From B30-G6 sp963701385 (GTDB lineage: Bacteria; Desulfobacterota; Desulfobacteria; Desulfobacterales; B30-G6): DNA of 64,000 nucleotides. The notes below the pieces were generated by a model. The model saw only the letters and a list, made by a program, of their open reading frames with translations. It ran no database searches and was not told where the DNA came from. Of the stretch, positions 26,473 to 35,199 are shown in pieces; the first letter of the stretch is position 1, and every line of letters begins with the position of its first letter. The position numbers and the translations under genes were made by a program. The stretch covers positions 62,001-126,000 of the forward strand of contig CAVOZW010000005.1 in assembly GCA_963701385.1 (NCBI GenBank), given 5' to 3'.

Positions 26473-26798
26473 GGTTTGAGTCTAATTCGTGTCCTTCCAG
26501 AAATAAAGATTTTTTCGTGAAATCAAGGCGGACGACAGATTTAACCCGCAGTAATAGCGTGCTATTTTGAGGCGTTAAATCATGGCGTCCAAGGCCGATA
26601 TCGCGGAAAAAGACCATTTGTAGATGGGTACTAATTATTGAAAACAGCGCCTTTGATCAAGCAATAACTGTTGCAGGTTTTTTTATCGTTCAAACGCTAA
26701 CGTTGCAAGCCAATTTTTAAGGTTGCTTATATCAGGCGTATATGATTAGTTTAACGGTCGCACGAACGCACGAATTATTTAACGTCTTGGAGGATATT
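26473..26798. other. Divergent intergenic region between tatD and nfnA with a large imperfect inverted repeat
   Basis: This 326-base gap has no credible gene. About 26510-26625 forms an imperfect inverted repeat: the left arm (TTTTTCGTGAAATC, GGACG, GATTTAAC) pairs with the right arm (GTTAAATC, CGTCC, GATATCGCGGAAAAA) around the perfect inner palindrome AATAGC-GT-GCTATT at 26553-26566. The remaining 170 bases upstream of nfnA are AT-rich and should contain its promoter, which I could not place with confidence. Confidence 0.6.
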
Positions 26799-27632
26799 AT
26801 GTTTAAAATTGTCAGACGGGAAGAGATGGCCGAAGGTACGGTCATTCTCAATGAAATAGAAGCGCCGGCTATTGCCAAAAAGGCCAAGCCCGGTCAATTC
26901 GTTATTCTGAAAGCCAATGAAACCGGTGAACGCATACCACTTACCATGGCGGAAGCCGATCCTGAAGCAGGAACGATTACCGTCATTTATATGGTGGTCG
27001 GAAAATCGACGGCTCTTTTCAGGGATCTTAAGGTAGGTGATGGATACCAGGATGTCATCGGTCCACTTGGGAAGGCGACCCATCTCGAAAAAGTGGGCAA
27101 GGTCATTTGCGTCGGAGGTGGAACAGGCGTTGCCGTGCTGCACCCCATTACAAGGGCGCTCAAGGATATCGGTAACCAGGTGATCTGTATTATCGGGGCA
27201 AGGACAAAGGATCTGCTCATTATGGAAGAGCAGATGAAATCGGCATCACATGACCTGCGTGTTTGCACGGATGATGGCTCATACGGACACCACGGATTTG
27301 TGACCGAAGTCATGAAAGAGATACTCGATGAGGGCGATGTCAAACTCGTGGTCGCTATCGGCCCGGTACCCATGATGAAAGCCACATCCAATATCACCAA
27401 AGCCTACAATGTCAAAACGATGGTCAGTCTGAATCCGATCATGATTGACGGGACGGGCATGTGCGGTGGCTGCCGGGTAACCGTGGGCGGCAAGACGCGG
27501 TTTGCCTGCGTGGACGGGCCTGAATTCGATGGTCATGAAGTCAACTTCGACGAGCTCACGCTCCGCCTCCAGGCATACAACGAAGACGAGAAGAACAGCT
27601 ATGATCATTACTGCACCGTGAGAGGAACCTGA
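26799..27632 (+). CDS. nfnA: NADH-dependent ferredoxin:NADP+ oxidoreductase subunit A (NfnA-like)
   Basis: About 277 residues from the ATG at 26799, preceded by TTGGAGGAT; a frame from 26742 is less likely. It has a PyrK/sulfide-dehydrogenase-beta fold: FAD-binding half (AKPGQFVILKANETGERIPLTM), NAD-binding half (ICVGGGTGVAVLHPI) and a C-terminal [2Fe-2S] motif (MCGGCRV with a later FACVDG). With NfnB it would couple NADPH, NADH and ferredoxin by electron bifurcation in the cytoplasm. The nfnA-nfnB order is intact. Confidence 0.9.
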   Translation: MFKIVRREEMAEGTVILNEIEAPAIAKKAKPGQFVILKANETGERIPLTMAEADPEAGTITVIYMVVGKSTALFRDLKVGDGYQDVIGPLGKATHLEKVGKVICVGGGTGVAVLHPITRALKDIGNQVICIIGARTKDLLIMEEQMKSASHDLRVCTDDGSYGHHGFVTEVMKEILDEGDVKLVVAIGPVPMMKATSNITKAYNVKTMVSLNPIMIDGTGMCGGCRVTVGGKTRFACVDGPEFDGHEVNFDELTLRLQAYNEDEKNSYDHYCTVRGT

Positions 27633-27713
27633 TACCTGATCCGCATTCGCGAGTTAGAACTGATGGTGTTTTAACAGATCGTACTTGCTTGGTTTTTGAG
27701 GATGGAGGAGAAA

Positions 27714-29135
27714 ATGGGAGTGACGGAAGAAAAAGTGGTCAAAAAAGAAAAAGTGCCCAGACAACCGATGCCCGAACAGGAGCCGGCCATCAGGGCAAGA
27801 AATTTCGAGGAAGTACCTCTGGGTCAGGACCCTGGTGTGGCGATGTTGGAAGCGGCACGGTGCCTTCAATGCAAGAAGCCGGCCTGTGTAGAGGGCTGCC
27901 CTGTGGAGGTCGATATTCCAGGGTTTATCAGGCTCGTCAAGGAAGGAGATTTTACAGGCGCGATCAAAAAGATCTGGGAAAAAAATGCGCTGCCCGCCGT
28001 TTGCGGACGGGTCTGTCCTCAGGAAATGCAGTGTGAAGGAAAATGCATTGTGGGTAAAAAGGGAGAGCCCGTGGCCATTGGAAACCTGGAACGGTTTGTG
28101 GCCGATTATGAACGAAAACATAAAAAGGCAGAACTGCCGGTAAAGGCCGAGCCTACGGGTAAAAGGGTGGCGGTGGTGGGTTCCGGCCCATCGGGTTTGA
28201 CGGTGGCCGGTGATTTGATTCTCAAGGGCCATGATGTCACAATTTTCGAGGCCTTTCACAAGCCCGGAGGTGTTCTCGTCTACGGCATCCCGGAATTCAG
28301 GCTTCCCAAGGAAATCGTTTTTTCAGAAGTGGCAGGACTCGAGGAACTCGGTGCCCAATTGGACTGCAACGCGGTTGTGGGAAGATCTGTAACCGTAGAT
28401 GAATTGTTTGAAGAGGGCTTTGATGCTGTCTTTCTGGGTGTGGGGGCAGGATTGCCCAGATTTTTGAATGTACCGGGTGAGAACCTGATCGGAATCTTCT
28501 CGGCCAACGAATATCTGACCCGCTCCAACCTCATGAAGGCGTACCTTTTTCCGAAGTACGACACACCGGTTATCCAGGGGAAAAAGGTAGTTACGCTCGG
28601 CGCCGGAAATGTTGCCATGGACTCGGCCCGCACGGCCCTGAGACTGGGAGCAGAAAGATCGCTCATTGTTTACAGACGTTCGCGGGACGAAGTGCCGGCC
28701 AGGGGTGCAGAGGTGCACCATGCGGAACAAGAGGGTGTCGAATTTCATTTTCTTACCGCACCGACCCGATTTATAGGCAACGAAAAAGGCCGAGTGGTGG
28801 GCATGGAAGGACTGAAAATGGAGCTCGGCGAACCCGACGCATCGGGCAGACGACGTCCCATTCCCATAGAGGGTTCTGAATTTGAAATGGACTGCGATCT
28901 GGTTATCATTGCCGTTGGTGCCAATGCCAATCCACTGCTGACAAGATCTACAGAAGGACTGAAACTCAACCAGTGGGGGTATATCGTAACCGATGAAACC
29001 ACCGGGAAGACCAGCAAAAAAAGGGTTTGGGCCGGCGGCGATATCGTAACCGGTTCAGCCACCGTTATCCTGGCCATGGGCGCCGGCAGGGCGGCAGCCA
29101 ATTCGATTCATGATTATCTCACCTGGGGATGGTAA
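27714..29135 (+). CDS. nfnB: NADPH-binding NfnB-like subunit (GltD-type glutamate synthase small subunit family)
   Basis: About 473 residues. The N-terminal domain carries [4Fe-4S] ligands (CLQCKKPACVEGCP, CGRVCPQEMQCEGKC). The FAD domain starts VAVVGSGPSGLTVAGDL and the NADPH domain has VTLGAGNVAMDSARTA. The C-terminal GGDIVTGSATVILAMGAGR closes the FAD site. I choose the ATG at 27714 because GGAGGAG lies just before it; ATG 27702 is an alternative. Adjacency to nfnA favours an NfnAB complex over a free glutamate synthase subunit, since no large subunit is present. Confidence 0.9.
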   Translation: MGVTEEKVVKKEKVPRQPMPEQEPAIRARNFEEVPLGQDPGVAMLEAARCLQCKKPACVEGCPVEVDIPGFIRLVKEGDFTGAIKKIWEKNALPAVCGRVCPQEMQCEGKCIVGKKGEPVAIGNLERFVADYERKHKKAELPVKAEPTGKRVAVVGSGPSGLTVAGDLILKGHDVTIFEAFHKPGGVLVYGIPEFRLPKEIVFSEVAGLEELGAQLDCNAVVGRSVTVDELFEEGFDAVFLGVGAGLPRFLNVPGENLIGIFSANEYLTRSNLMKAYLFPKYDTPVIQGKKVVTLGAGNVAMDSARTALRLGAERSLIVYRRSRDEVPARGAEVHHAEQEGVEFHFLTAPTRFIGNEKGRVVGMEGLKMELGEPDASGRRRPIPIEGSEFEMDCDLVIIAVGANANPLLTRSTEGLKLNQWGYIVTDETTGKTSKKRVWAGGDIVTGSATVILAMGAGRAAANSIHDYLTWGW

Positions 29136-29178
29136 GATTCCACATGCACAACACGTAAGCTTACAGTATCACAAACGG

Positions 29179-29219
29179 AAAAGCCGGCCAGATGTTGCAT
29201 CATCGGACCGGCTTTTTTT
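29179..29219 (+). terminator. Rho-independent terminator after nfnB
   Basis: AAAAGCCGG and CCGGCTTTT form a nine-base-pair stem with a 20-base loop, followed by a run of seven T. It lies just after the nfnB stop and isolates the next operon. Confidence 0.85.
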
Positions 29220-29265
29220 ATATCATCGGTGAGGCCATCCTGCAGCTGTCATGACACGAAAATAC

Positions 29266-29294
29266 TTGACAGGTATATATGAAAGACGTTTAAT
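29266..29294 (+). promoter_or_regulatory. Sigma-70 promoter of the thiamine operon
   Basis: TTGACA at 29266-29271 and TTTAAT at 29289-29294 are separated by exactly 17 bases. They place a start near 29300, about 30 bases before the TPP aptamer. A perfect -35 plus a one-mismatch -10 makes this one of the clearest promoters in the window. Confidence 0.7.
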
Positions 29295-29329
29295 GGGCGA
29301 CGTACCAACAAGAGACCTTTGAAAAAAAG

Positions 29330-29427
29330 GCTAGTCGGGAGCTCGAGAAGTCGGGCTGAGAGGGATCCTGATAGAAGAAAGGATCCGACCGTTGAACCTG
29401 ATCCGGATAATGCCGGTGGAGGGAAAA
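29330..29427 (+). ncRNA. TPP riboswitch (THI element)
   Basis: The conserved aptamer blocks are present in order: GGGCTGAGAGGGATCC, then a variable stem closing with GGATCCGACC, then GTTGAACCTGATCCGGATAATG and the 3' closing GGAGGGA. This is the standard thiamine-pyrophosphate aptamer. A terminator hairpin follows at 29439 and the thiamine-transport operon begins at 29536, so ligand binding should switch the operon off by premature termination. Confidence 0.95.
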
Positions 29428-29438
29428 ATGCCCTGCAG

Positions 29439-29467
29439 AAAACGCCCTCCACTGAGGGCGTTTTTTA
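29439..29467 (+). terminator. Riboswitch-controlled terminator
   Basis: ACGCCCTC-CACT-GAGGGCGT followed by six T. Its 5' arm region CCCTCCAC (29445-29452) is exactly complementary to GTGGAGGG (29416-29423) at the 3' edge of the aptamer, giving an eight-base-pair antiterminator when TPP is absent. Confidence 0.85.
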
Positions 29468-29535
29468 ATTCCAGCCCTCAAAACTGGTTCAACCATCCGC
29501 CTATAACCGAAACATATTAAGAAAGGAAATTTATC

Positions 29536-30582
29536 ATGAAGAAATGGTTATTCTTCATTGTTTTATTAATCCTTTTATTCATAGTGAGTTTTTTTGTTTT
29601 AAGAGAGAAAACGCCAAGCGTTGTAACATTGATGACACATGACAGCTTTGCGGTGAGCCAGGAGTTGCTCGACGATTTTCAAAAGCAGCACGGTGCTGAA
29701 ATCAAAATTCTCAAAAGCGGTGATGCCGGTGCCGCCCTGAACCAAGCCATACTCTCGAGAAAAAATCCCCTGGCAGATGTTTTTTTCGGTGTAGACAACA
29801 CGTTTATGAGCCGTGCCTTGTCGGCAGATATTTTTGAGTCCTACGAATCCCCCTTTCTCAGGGACATCCCGAATGCTCTCAAACTAGACCCGTCCAGCAG
29901 GCTACTTCCTGTGGATTACGGGGATGTCTGTCTGAATTATGACAAGTCATGGTTCTCAAAAAAAGGCCTGACACCGCCACGCGGGTTGGACGAATTAATC
30001 ATGCCTGCCTATAAAGGGTTGACCATTGTTCAGAATCCTGCCATCTCATCGCCGGGTCTGGCTTTTTTAATCACCACGGTGGGGAAATATGGTGAGTCGG
30101 GTTACCTGGATTTCTGGAGAAAATTACGCGCCAACGATGTTTATGTTACGGCAGGATGGTCAGAGGCCTACTATGGGAAATTTGTGCGTGCCAAAGGTGG
30201 GACACGTCCTATCGTAGTCAGTTATGCCAGCAGTCCCGCAGCCGAGGTCTATTACAGTGAAAAAAGCTTGGCAGATTCGCCGACGGCGGGTGTTTTGGGT
30301 GCTGGATCTGCTTTTCGTCAGATTGAATTTGTCGGAATTTTGAAAAACACGGCCAAAAAGGAACTGGCCCAAAAATTAATCGATTTCATGTTGAGCCCGG
30401 CGTTTCAAAAGGACATCCCCCTGCATATGTGGGTATTCCCCGCAACCCCGGAAACACCCTTACCGGATGTTTTTCTTAAATATGCCAAAAAAGCCGAGGC
30501 TCCCATTATGCTCTTGCCGGATACAATCGAGAATGGCCGGGAAAAATGGATCGAGAACTGGACGGATGTGGTTTTGAGATGA
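29536..30582 (+). CDS. thiB: Thiamine/TPP ABC transporter substrate-binding protein
   Basis: 348 residues. An N-terminal signal/anchor (MKKWLFFIVLLILLFIVSFF) is followed by a ThiB-type binding protein: VTLMTHDSFAVSQELLDDF, NPLADVFFGVDNTF, the ThiB hallmark VDYGDVCLNYDKSW and VVSYASSPAAE. It binds thiamine or its phosphates in the periplasm. AAGAAAGGA precedes the ATG. It is the first gene after the TPP riboswitch, and overlaps thiP by four bases (ATGA). Confidence 0.93.
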   Translation: MKKWLFFIVLLILLFIVSFFVLREKTPSVVTLMTHDSFAVSQELLDDFQKQHGAEIKILKSGDAGAALNQAILSRKNPLADVFFGVDNTFMSRALSADIFESYESPFLRDIPNALKLDPSSRLLPVDYGDVCLNYDKSWFSKKGLTPPRGLDELIMPAYKGLTIVQNPAISSPGLAFLITTVGKYGESGYLDFWRKLRANDVYVTAGWSEAYYGKFVRAKGGTRPIVVSYASSPAAEVYYSEKSLADSPTAGVLGAGSAFRQIEFVGILKNTAKKELAQKLIDFMLSPAFQKDIPLHMWVFPATPETPLPDVFLKYAKKAEAPIMLLPDTIENGREKWIENWTDVVLR

Positions 30583-32240
30583 AATTCCGCCTACACACAT
30601 GGCTGGTGTTGCCGCCCCTCCTTTTTCTGGGCATTTTTTATTTTTATCCGCTCATCAGCATTTCTTTCCTGAGCTTTATGCCCGAGGGGGCATTCGATGC
30701 CACAAAGTTATACAAGCTTGTCAGCACCGGTTATTACGTCGGTGTGCTCTGGTTTACCATCTGGCAGGCGGCCCTATCGACCCTCTTGACGGTCATGGTC
30801 GCCCTGCCGGGAGCGTATATTTTCGCACGTTACGATTTTAAAGGGAAAGCCCTTCTTCAAAATCTGGCGACCATTCCCTTTGTACTCCCGACAGTTGTCA
30901 CAGCGGCTGCTTTCCACGCACTGCTGGGACCCAGAGGACTGGTCAACATGATTCTCATGCGTCTTTTTAATCTGGAAACCCCAGTGATTCATATGGATCA
31001 GACCGTCTGGTTTTTTCTTTTGGCACATGTTTTCTACAACTACACCGTGATTCTGCGGATCGTGGGCGGTTTCTGGTCTCGTTTGCCAAAAAATCTTGCG
31101 GAATCAGCGCGAATGCTCGGTGCTTCAGAAACCAGGGTGTTTTTTAGCGTCACCCTGCCGTTGCTCAAGCCGGCAATCCTGGCGGCGTCTTTGCTGGTGT
31201 TTGTTTTCTGCTTTACCAGTTTCGGTGTCGTTCTGATTCTGGGGGGACCCCGTTTTGCAACGGTTGAGGTGGAGATATACCGCCAGGCGCTTCATCTTTT
31301 CAATCTGCCCATGGCATCGGCACTGGCATTGATTCAGATAGCCTTTACTTTCGGCTTGATCGCCGTGTATACCCGGCTCGAACGGAAGGTGGCTGTTTCC
31401 TTGACGCTGCCGGACACCCACAGCCTCGGTCAAAAGATACAGACACCCCAGGAACGGTTTTTTGTGGGAGTCAATATTCTATGGATGACTATACTGCTGG
31501 GCGCGCCTTTAATGGCACTCTTTCTGCAATCGGTATTCACTGAAGAGGGCCCAAGCCTTGTCTACTATGTCGGTCTGCTGGAAAATAAAACCGCCTCCAT
31601 ATTGTATGTCGCACCGATTGCAGCCATTGCCAACTCCCTGGGATATGCCCTTGGTGCCACACTGATTGCCCTGATACTGGGCTGGTTCTCGGCGGCGTTT
31701 CTCGTAGGCTCAAAAAAACAAGGGGCGCTGTTGTTTGATCCGCTATTCATGCTGCCTTTGTCGACATCCGCCATTACCCTGGGTTTTGGTTTTGTTATCG
31801 CCCTGGACGAGCCGCCGCTTAACTTACGGTCATCCCTTTTTCTTCCCGCCATAGCCCATGCCATGGTGGCATTTCCTTTTGTGATTAGGAGCCTTCTACC
31901 GGCTTGGCGAAGCATTCCCCAGAACTTGAGAGACGCTGCAGCATTGTTGGGCGCTTCCCCGCTTAGGACCTGGTTTGTGATCGACTGGCCGATCCTCAGG
32001 CGTGCCCTCCTGGTGGGGGCGGTTTTTGCTTTTGCCATCAGTATGGGCGAGTTTGGTGCCACTGTTTTTGTCGTGCGTCCCCAGACACCCACCCTGCCCC
32101 TGGCTATTTTCCGATATTTGAGTCATCCCGGGTCCTTGAACTATGGCCAGGCCATGGCCATGAGCTGCCTGCTGATGATCACGACTGCTGTGGGGTTCCT
32201 GTTTCTTCAAAAAATCCAATCGCGTTACGGAGATTTCTAA
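30579..32240 (+). CDS. thiP: Thiamine ABC transporter permease (fused two-half type)
   Basis: About 553 residues with roughly 12 membrane segments. Two permease halves are each marked by an EAA loop (ESARMLGASETRVFFSVTLP and RDAAALLGASPLRTWFVIDWP), the fused layout of ThiP. It starts at 30579 with an ATGA overlap onto the thiB stop; the longer frame from 30546 lies inside thiB. It forms the membrane channel for thiamine import. Confidence 0.92.
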   Translation: MKFRLHTWLVLPPLLFLGIFYFYPLISISFLSFMPEGAFDATKLYKLVSTGYYVGVLWFTIWQAALSTLLTVMVALPGAYIFARYDFKGKALLQNLATIPFVLPTVVTAAAFHALLGPRGLVNMILMRLFNLETPVIHMDQTVWFFLLAHVFYNYTVILRIVGGFWSRLPKNLAESARMLGASETRVFFSVTLPLLKPAILAASLLVFVFCFTSFGVVLILGGPRFATVEVEIYRQALHLFNLPMASALALIQIAFTFGLIAVYTRLERKVAVSLTLPDTHSLGQKIQTPQERFFVGVNILWMTILLGAPLMALFLQSVFTEEGPSLVYYVGLLENKTASILYVAPIAAIANSLGYALGATLIALILGWFSAAFLVGSKKQGALLFDPLFMLPLSTSAITLGFGFVIALDEPPLNLRSSLFLPAIAHAMVAFPFVIRSLLPAWRSIPQNLRDAAALLGASPLRTWFVIDWPILRRALLVGAVFAFAISMGEFGATVFVVRPQTPTLPLAIFRYLSHPGSLNYGQAMAMSCLLMITTAVGFLFLQKIQSRYGDF

Positions 32241-32241
32241 A

Positions 32242-33306
32242 ATGGCGCACCTGGAGCTGGCAAATCTGAGCCGAGCTTATGGATCCTTTGCAATGACCCA
32301 GGTTTGCCTGACCTTAAAGCGTGGGCAGATTTTGTGCCTTCTTGGGCCTTCCGGCTGTGGAAAAACCACCTTGCTGCGGCTTGTGGCAGGACTTGAAAAT
32401 CCGGATTCCGGCGCAGTTTTGTTGGAATCTCGAGATGTGACCGGCATGCCTGCACATAAACGTCAGTTTGGTATGATGTTTCAGGAGCTTGCCCTGTTTC
32501 CCCACAAATCCGTTTTCGAGAATGTCGCCTTCGGTCTGCGCATGTTGCGGCAGTCTTCGACAAAAATCATGGAAAGGACGCAAGAAATGCTGTCACTGGT
32601 GGGTCTTTCCAATATGGCTCAGCGGGATGTGGGAGATCTTTCGGGTGGCGAACAGCAGCGTGTGGCACTGGCTCGAAGCCTGGCCCCCCGGCCAAAACTG
32701 CTGATGCTGGACGAACCCCTGGGCGCTCTGGATCGTTCGCTCCGTGAACACCTGTTGCAGGAAATCCGATCCATTCTGAAACAACTGGGTGTTACGGCTA
32801 TCTTTGTCACACATGACCAGGCAGAAGCCTTGACCATGGGAGATGTCGTGGGGGTCATGAATCAGGGTCGGCTCATTCAGGTAGATGCCCCCCAAGACCT
32901 ATACATGAAACCGAGGCATCCGTTTGTTGCCCAATTCCTGGGATTTCAAAATCTTCTTTCGGGCGTGGTCATGTCTCATGGCGGCATTGACACCGATATT
33001 GGAAAACTGGATAGGTCAGACTACCATCTGAAGGCTCGTGAAATCGTTACGGTCGTCATCCGTCCTGAAATTGCCAAACAGCATATGGACAGATCGGACA
33101 TGTCACGGCATCACAAAATCATCGGCACGGTTCGAGACCGAATTTTTTCAGGCCAGCAATATCGTGTCAAGATGGTGGTTGGCGAAGAAACCGTACTCGT
33201 ATTCGACTTACCGAACACGGAACCACCTCCGGGCATTGGTGACAAAATGGTTGTGTGGATCGATGTCGCAGAAATCATTTTAATCAAGGAAGGACAACAA
33301 CCATGA
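32242..33306 (+). CDS. thiQ: Thiamine-operon ABC transporter ATP-binding protein with C-terminal TOBE-like domain
   Basis: 354 residues. Walker A GPSGCGKTTLL (about residues 35-45), Q-loop FQELALFPH, signature LSGGEQQRVALARS, Walker B LLMLDEPLGALD and H-loop FVTHDQAEA. It is longer than E. coli ThiQ (about 230) because residues 235-354 form a PotA/CysA-like regulatory domain. Position between thiP and the TPP-forming kinase assigns it to thiamine uptake. It begins one base after the thiP stop. Confidence 0.88.
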   Translation: MAHLELANLSRAYGSFAMTQVCLTLKRGQILCLLGPSGCGKTTLLRLVAGLENPDSGAVLLESRDVTGMPAHKRQFGMMFQELALFPHKSVFENVAFGLRMLRQSSTKIMERTQEMLSLVGLSNMAQRDVGDLSGGEQQRVALARSLAPRPKLLMLDEPLGALDRSLREHLLQEIRSILKQLGVTAIFVTHDQAEALTMGDVVGVMNQGRLIQVDAPQDLYMKPRHPFVAQFLGFQNLLSGVVMSHGGIDTDIGKLDRSDYHLKAREIVTVVIRPEIAKQHMDRSDMSRHHKIIGTVRDRIFSGQQYRVKMVVGEETVLVFDLPNTEPPPGIGDKMVVWIDVAEIILIKEGQQP

Positions 33307-33947
33307 AGGCTGTGATCTTTGCAAACGGTATCATGAACCAATGGCCGCTGGGATTTGAACTGTGCGTGGAGAGGGATCTGATCATTGCGGCGGATGGTGG
33401 TTTCAACCATTGTCGACGATGGAATGTGATACCGCATATTGTCGTGGGTGATATGGATTCTGTAAATTCATTGGAGCTGACGGCACCGGGCTATGGCGAA
33501 ATCGAGTTTCATCGGTTTCCTGAAAGAAAGGATGAAACAGACTTGCATCTGGCACTCCAGGTGGCAATCGCTCAGATTGCCGACGAAATCATCATTTTGG
33601 GAGGGTTGGGGGCCCGCTGGGACATGACCCTGGCAAATATTCTCATATTGACAGCACCCTTTTTACGTGGTGTGGATGTGAGAATCCTGGATTACCAATG
33701 TGAGCTTTTTTGTCTGCAGGGTTATCAGAAAATCAAGCTGAAAGGAAAACCAGACCGTGTCGTATCACTTATTCCACTGGCCGGACCTGCGACAGGCATC
33801 AGGCTAAGTGGATTTGAATTTCCCCTTGATAACGAAACCCTTCCTGTGGGAACCACCCGGGGCATCAGCAATCTCATTCAGGGTGAAAGCGCTGAGATTG
33901 AAATCGAGGGGGGACATCTGCTGGTGGTTATTGATCGAAAATACTAA
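33303..33947 (+). CDS. Thiamine pyrophosphokinase
   Basis: About 214 residues. The ThiN/TPK motifs are VGDMDSV, the FPERKDETDLHLAL segment, the ILGGLGARWDMTLANI segment and, in the C-terminal beta domain, GTTRGISNLI. It uses ATP to turn imported thiamine directly into TPP, the ligand of the upstream riboswitch, which closes a feedback loop. The ATG at 33303 overlaps the ATPase stop (ATGA). The operon contains salvage functions only, with no thiC, thiG or thiE. Confidence 0.92.
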   Translation: MKAVIFANGIMNQWPLGFELCVERDLIIAADGGFNHCRRWNVIPHIVVGDMDSVNSLELTAPGYGEIEFHRFPERKDETDLHLALQVAIAQIADEIIILGGLGARWDMTLANILILTAPFLRGVDVRILDYQCELFCLQGYQKIKLKGKPDRVVSLIPLAGPATGIRLSGFEFPLDNETLPVGTTRGISNLIQGESAEIEIEGGHLLVVIDRKY

Positions 33948-33982
33948 CATCACGGCCAGGCTATACGGATCCGGAATCTGAT

Positions 33983-34159
33983 ATGAATCGCTTGCACGCT
34001 GAAAAAATACGTCACACAGACCCTTACATTATTTGTACCCGCTACAAGGGAAACCCCAAAAAGCATATCGCCGTCTGTCGCAGGTGTAGGTGGCACAAGT
34101 CATGCCTGGCATTCAAACACTATTGGCAGCCCGAACTTCCCTTCCGGTATTCCCTCTGA
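33983..34159 (+). CDS. 58-residue CxxC mini-protein
   Basis: A short open frame starting at the ATG at 33983. It encodes a basic, Cys-containing peptide with DPYIICTRYKG, a spacer, VCRRCRWHKSC and an aromatic C-terminus. The C...CxxC...C spacing resembles a small zinc-binding knuckle. It lies 35 bases after the thiamine pyrophosphokinase stop on the same strand, so it could be read with that operon. The ribosome site is weak. I assign no function. Confidence 0.5.
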   Translation: MNRLHAEKIRHTDPYIICTRYKGNPKKHIAVCRRCRWHKSCLAFKHYWQPELPFRYSL

Positions 34160-34210
34160 GGTCATTTGCCACAACATCATGGGGGTCTTCAAAGTTGAAG
34201 ACAATACCGA

Positions 34211-35164
34211 TCAGTTTCCATTTTGACCGCCGCCACCGCTACCACCACCGCCGTTACCGCTGGAGCCCTCGGAACCAGCCCCTCCCTCGGAACCGCCAGA
34301 ACCGCTGCCCCCGGCATTGCCTGACCCGTTCTCCGATCCACTCGCACCTTCGGAAGTGTTTCCAGACCCACCACGATCGCCATGGTTACCGCTGTCTTGA
34401 ACGGAACCTGAGTTTGCATGCTGTTTCGCCTGTCCTATTTTCTGCGCAAACTGATTTGCCAGTTGATTGGGAGGCATTTGTTGAGATCGGCTTTTGAAAT
34501 TAGAACCCAACTGCTGCATTTCCATGGCGGAAAATTGGTTTTGAAGTGCCTGCGAAACCACATTGGAAACCTTGTCCGGGTCGACACCCAGGCGGGCCAT
34601 GACCCGTGCAGTCAGAAATGTCTGCAGGGACAGCTCATCGGCCTTGTTTTGTGACATATGACGGTTGCGGGTCTGTAATTGTGCCATGAGAAGCTCGATG
34701 TCCTTGTCATGAAGGCCGGCGCCCATGCCCTGGGCAATGGACTTCCCGATGATCTTTTGACTTTCTTCATCCGTCGTCACTTCCCGTGCTTTCCGATATG
34801 CATAGGCATACCGCGACTGAATATTCTTCATTGCCTGGACAATGCGTTCATCTGGCTTGTTTTTGGCGATACCTTCATACGCTTTGTTGATGACCGGATC
34901 AACCGGAAGGCCTGACCGCATCGTTTCCATGAGGGTGTTCTGGGCCTGGATTGTGTGTTTCTCCTCAAAGCGATGCTGCAGCATCGAGCGGGTCAACTGG
35001 GTTGCATCGTCCTTGGGAATACCTGTCTGAATCATTTGGCGGGTGTTGTTTCGTATTTGGAGACTGGTGTTCTCTGGCAATGCATCGTCTATTTCGTCAG
35101 CCAAGACAGGACATGTCCAAAGCATCAGTGCCATCAGTATTGAAAGGGTTTTTTTCATTGTCAT
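34211..35164 (-). CDS. Secreted helical-repeat protein with Gly/Ser/Asn-rich tail
   Basis: 317 residues. A Sec signal peptide (MKKTLSILMALMLWTCPVLA) begins near residue 3. Residues 25-240 are helical with four spaced echoes of one pattern: TGIPKDDATQL, SGLPVDPVINK, AGLHDKDIELL and LGVDPDKVSNV. The last 65 residues are almost only Gly, Ser, Asn and Glu. GGAGG sits before the ATG at 35164. A dedicated ECF-type promoter (35200-35227) lies upstream, matching the one before the sigma gene. It is probably an exported structural or matrix-interacting protein of the sigma regulon; no known family recognised. Confidence 0.75.
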   Translation of the reverse strand: MTMKKTLSILMALMLWTCPVLADEIDDALPENTSLQIRNNTRQMIQTGIPKDDATQLTRSMLQHRFEEKHTIQAQNTLMETMRSGLPVDPVINKAYEGIAKNKPDERIVQAMKNIQSRYAYAYRKAREVTTDEESQKIIGKSIAQGMGAGLHDKDIELLMAQLQTRNRHMSQNKADELSLQTFLTARVMARLGVDPDKVSNVVSQALQNQFSAMEMQQLGSNFKSRSQQMPPNQLANQFAQKIGQAKQHANSGSVQDSGNHGDRGGSGNTSEGASGSENGSGNAGGSGSGGSEGGAGSEGSSGNGGGGSGGGGQNGN

Positions 35165-35199
35165 TGTGTACCTCCGTAATGGATGTGACGTCTGACATT

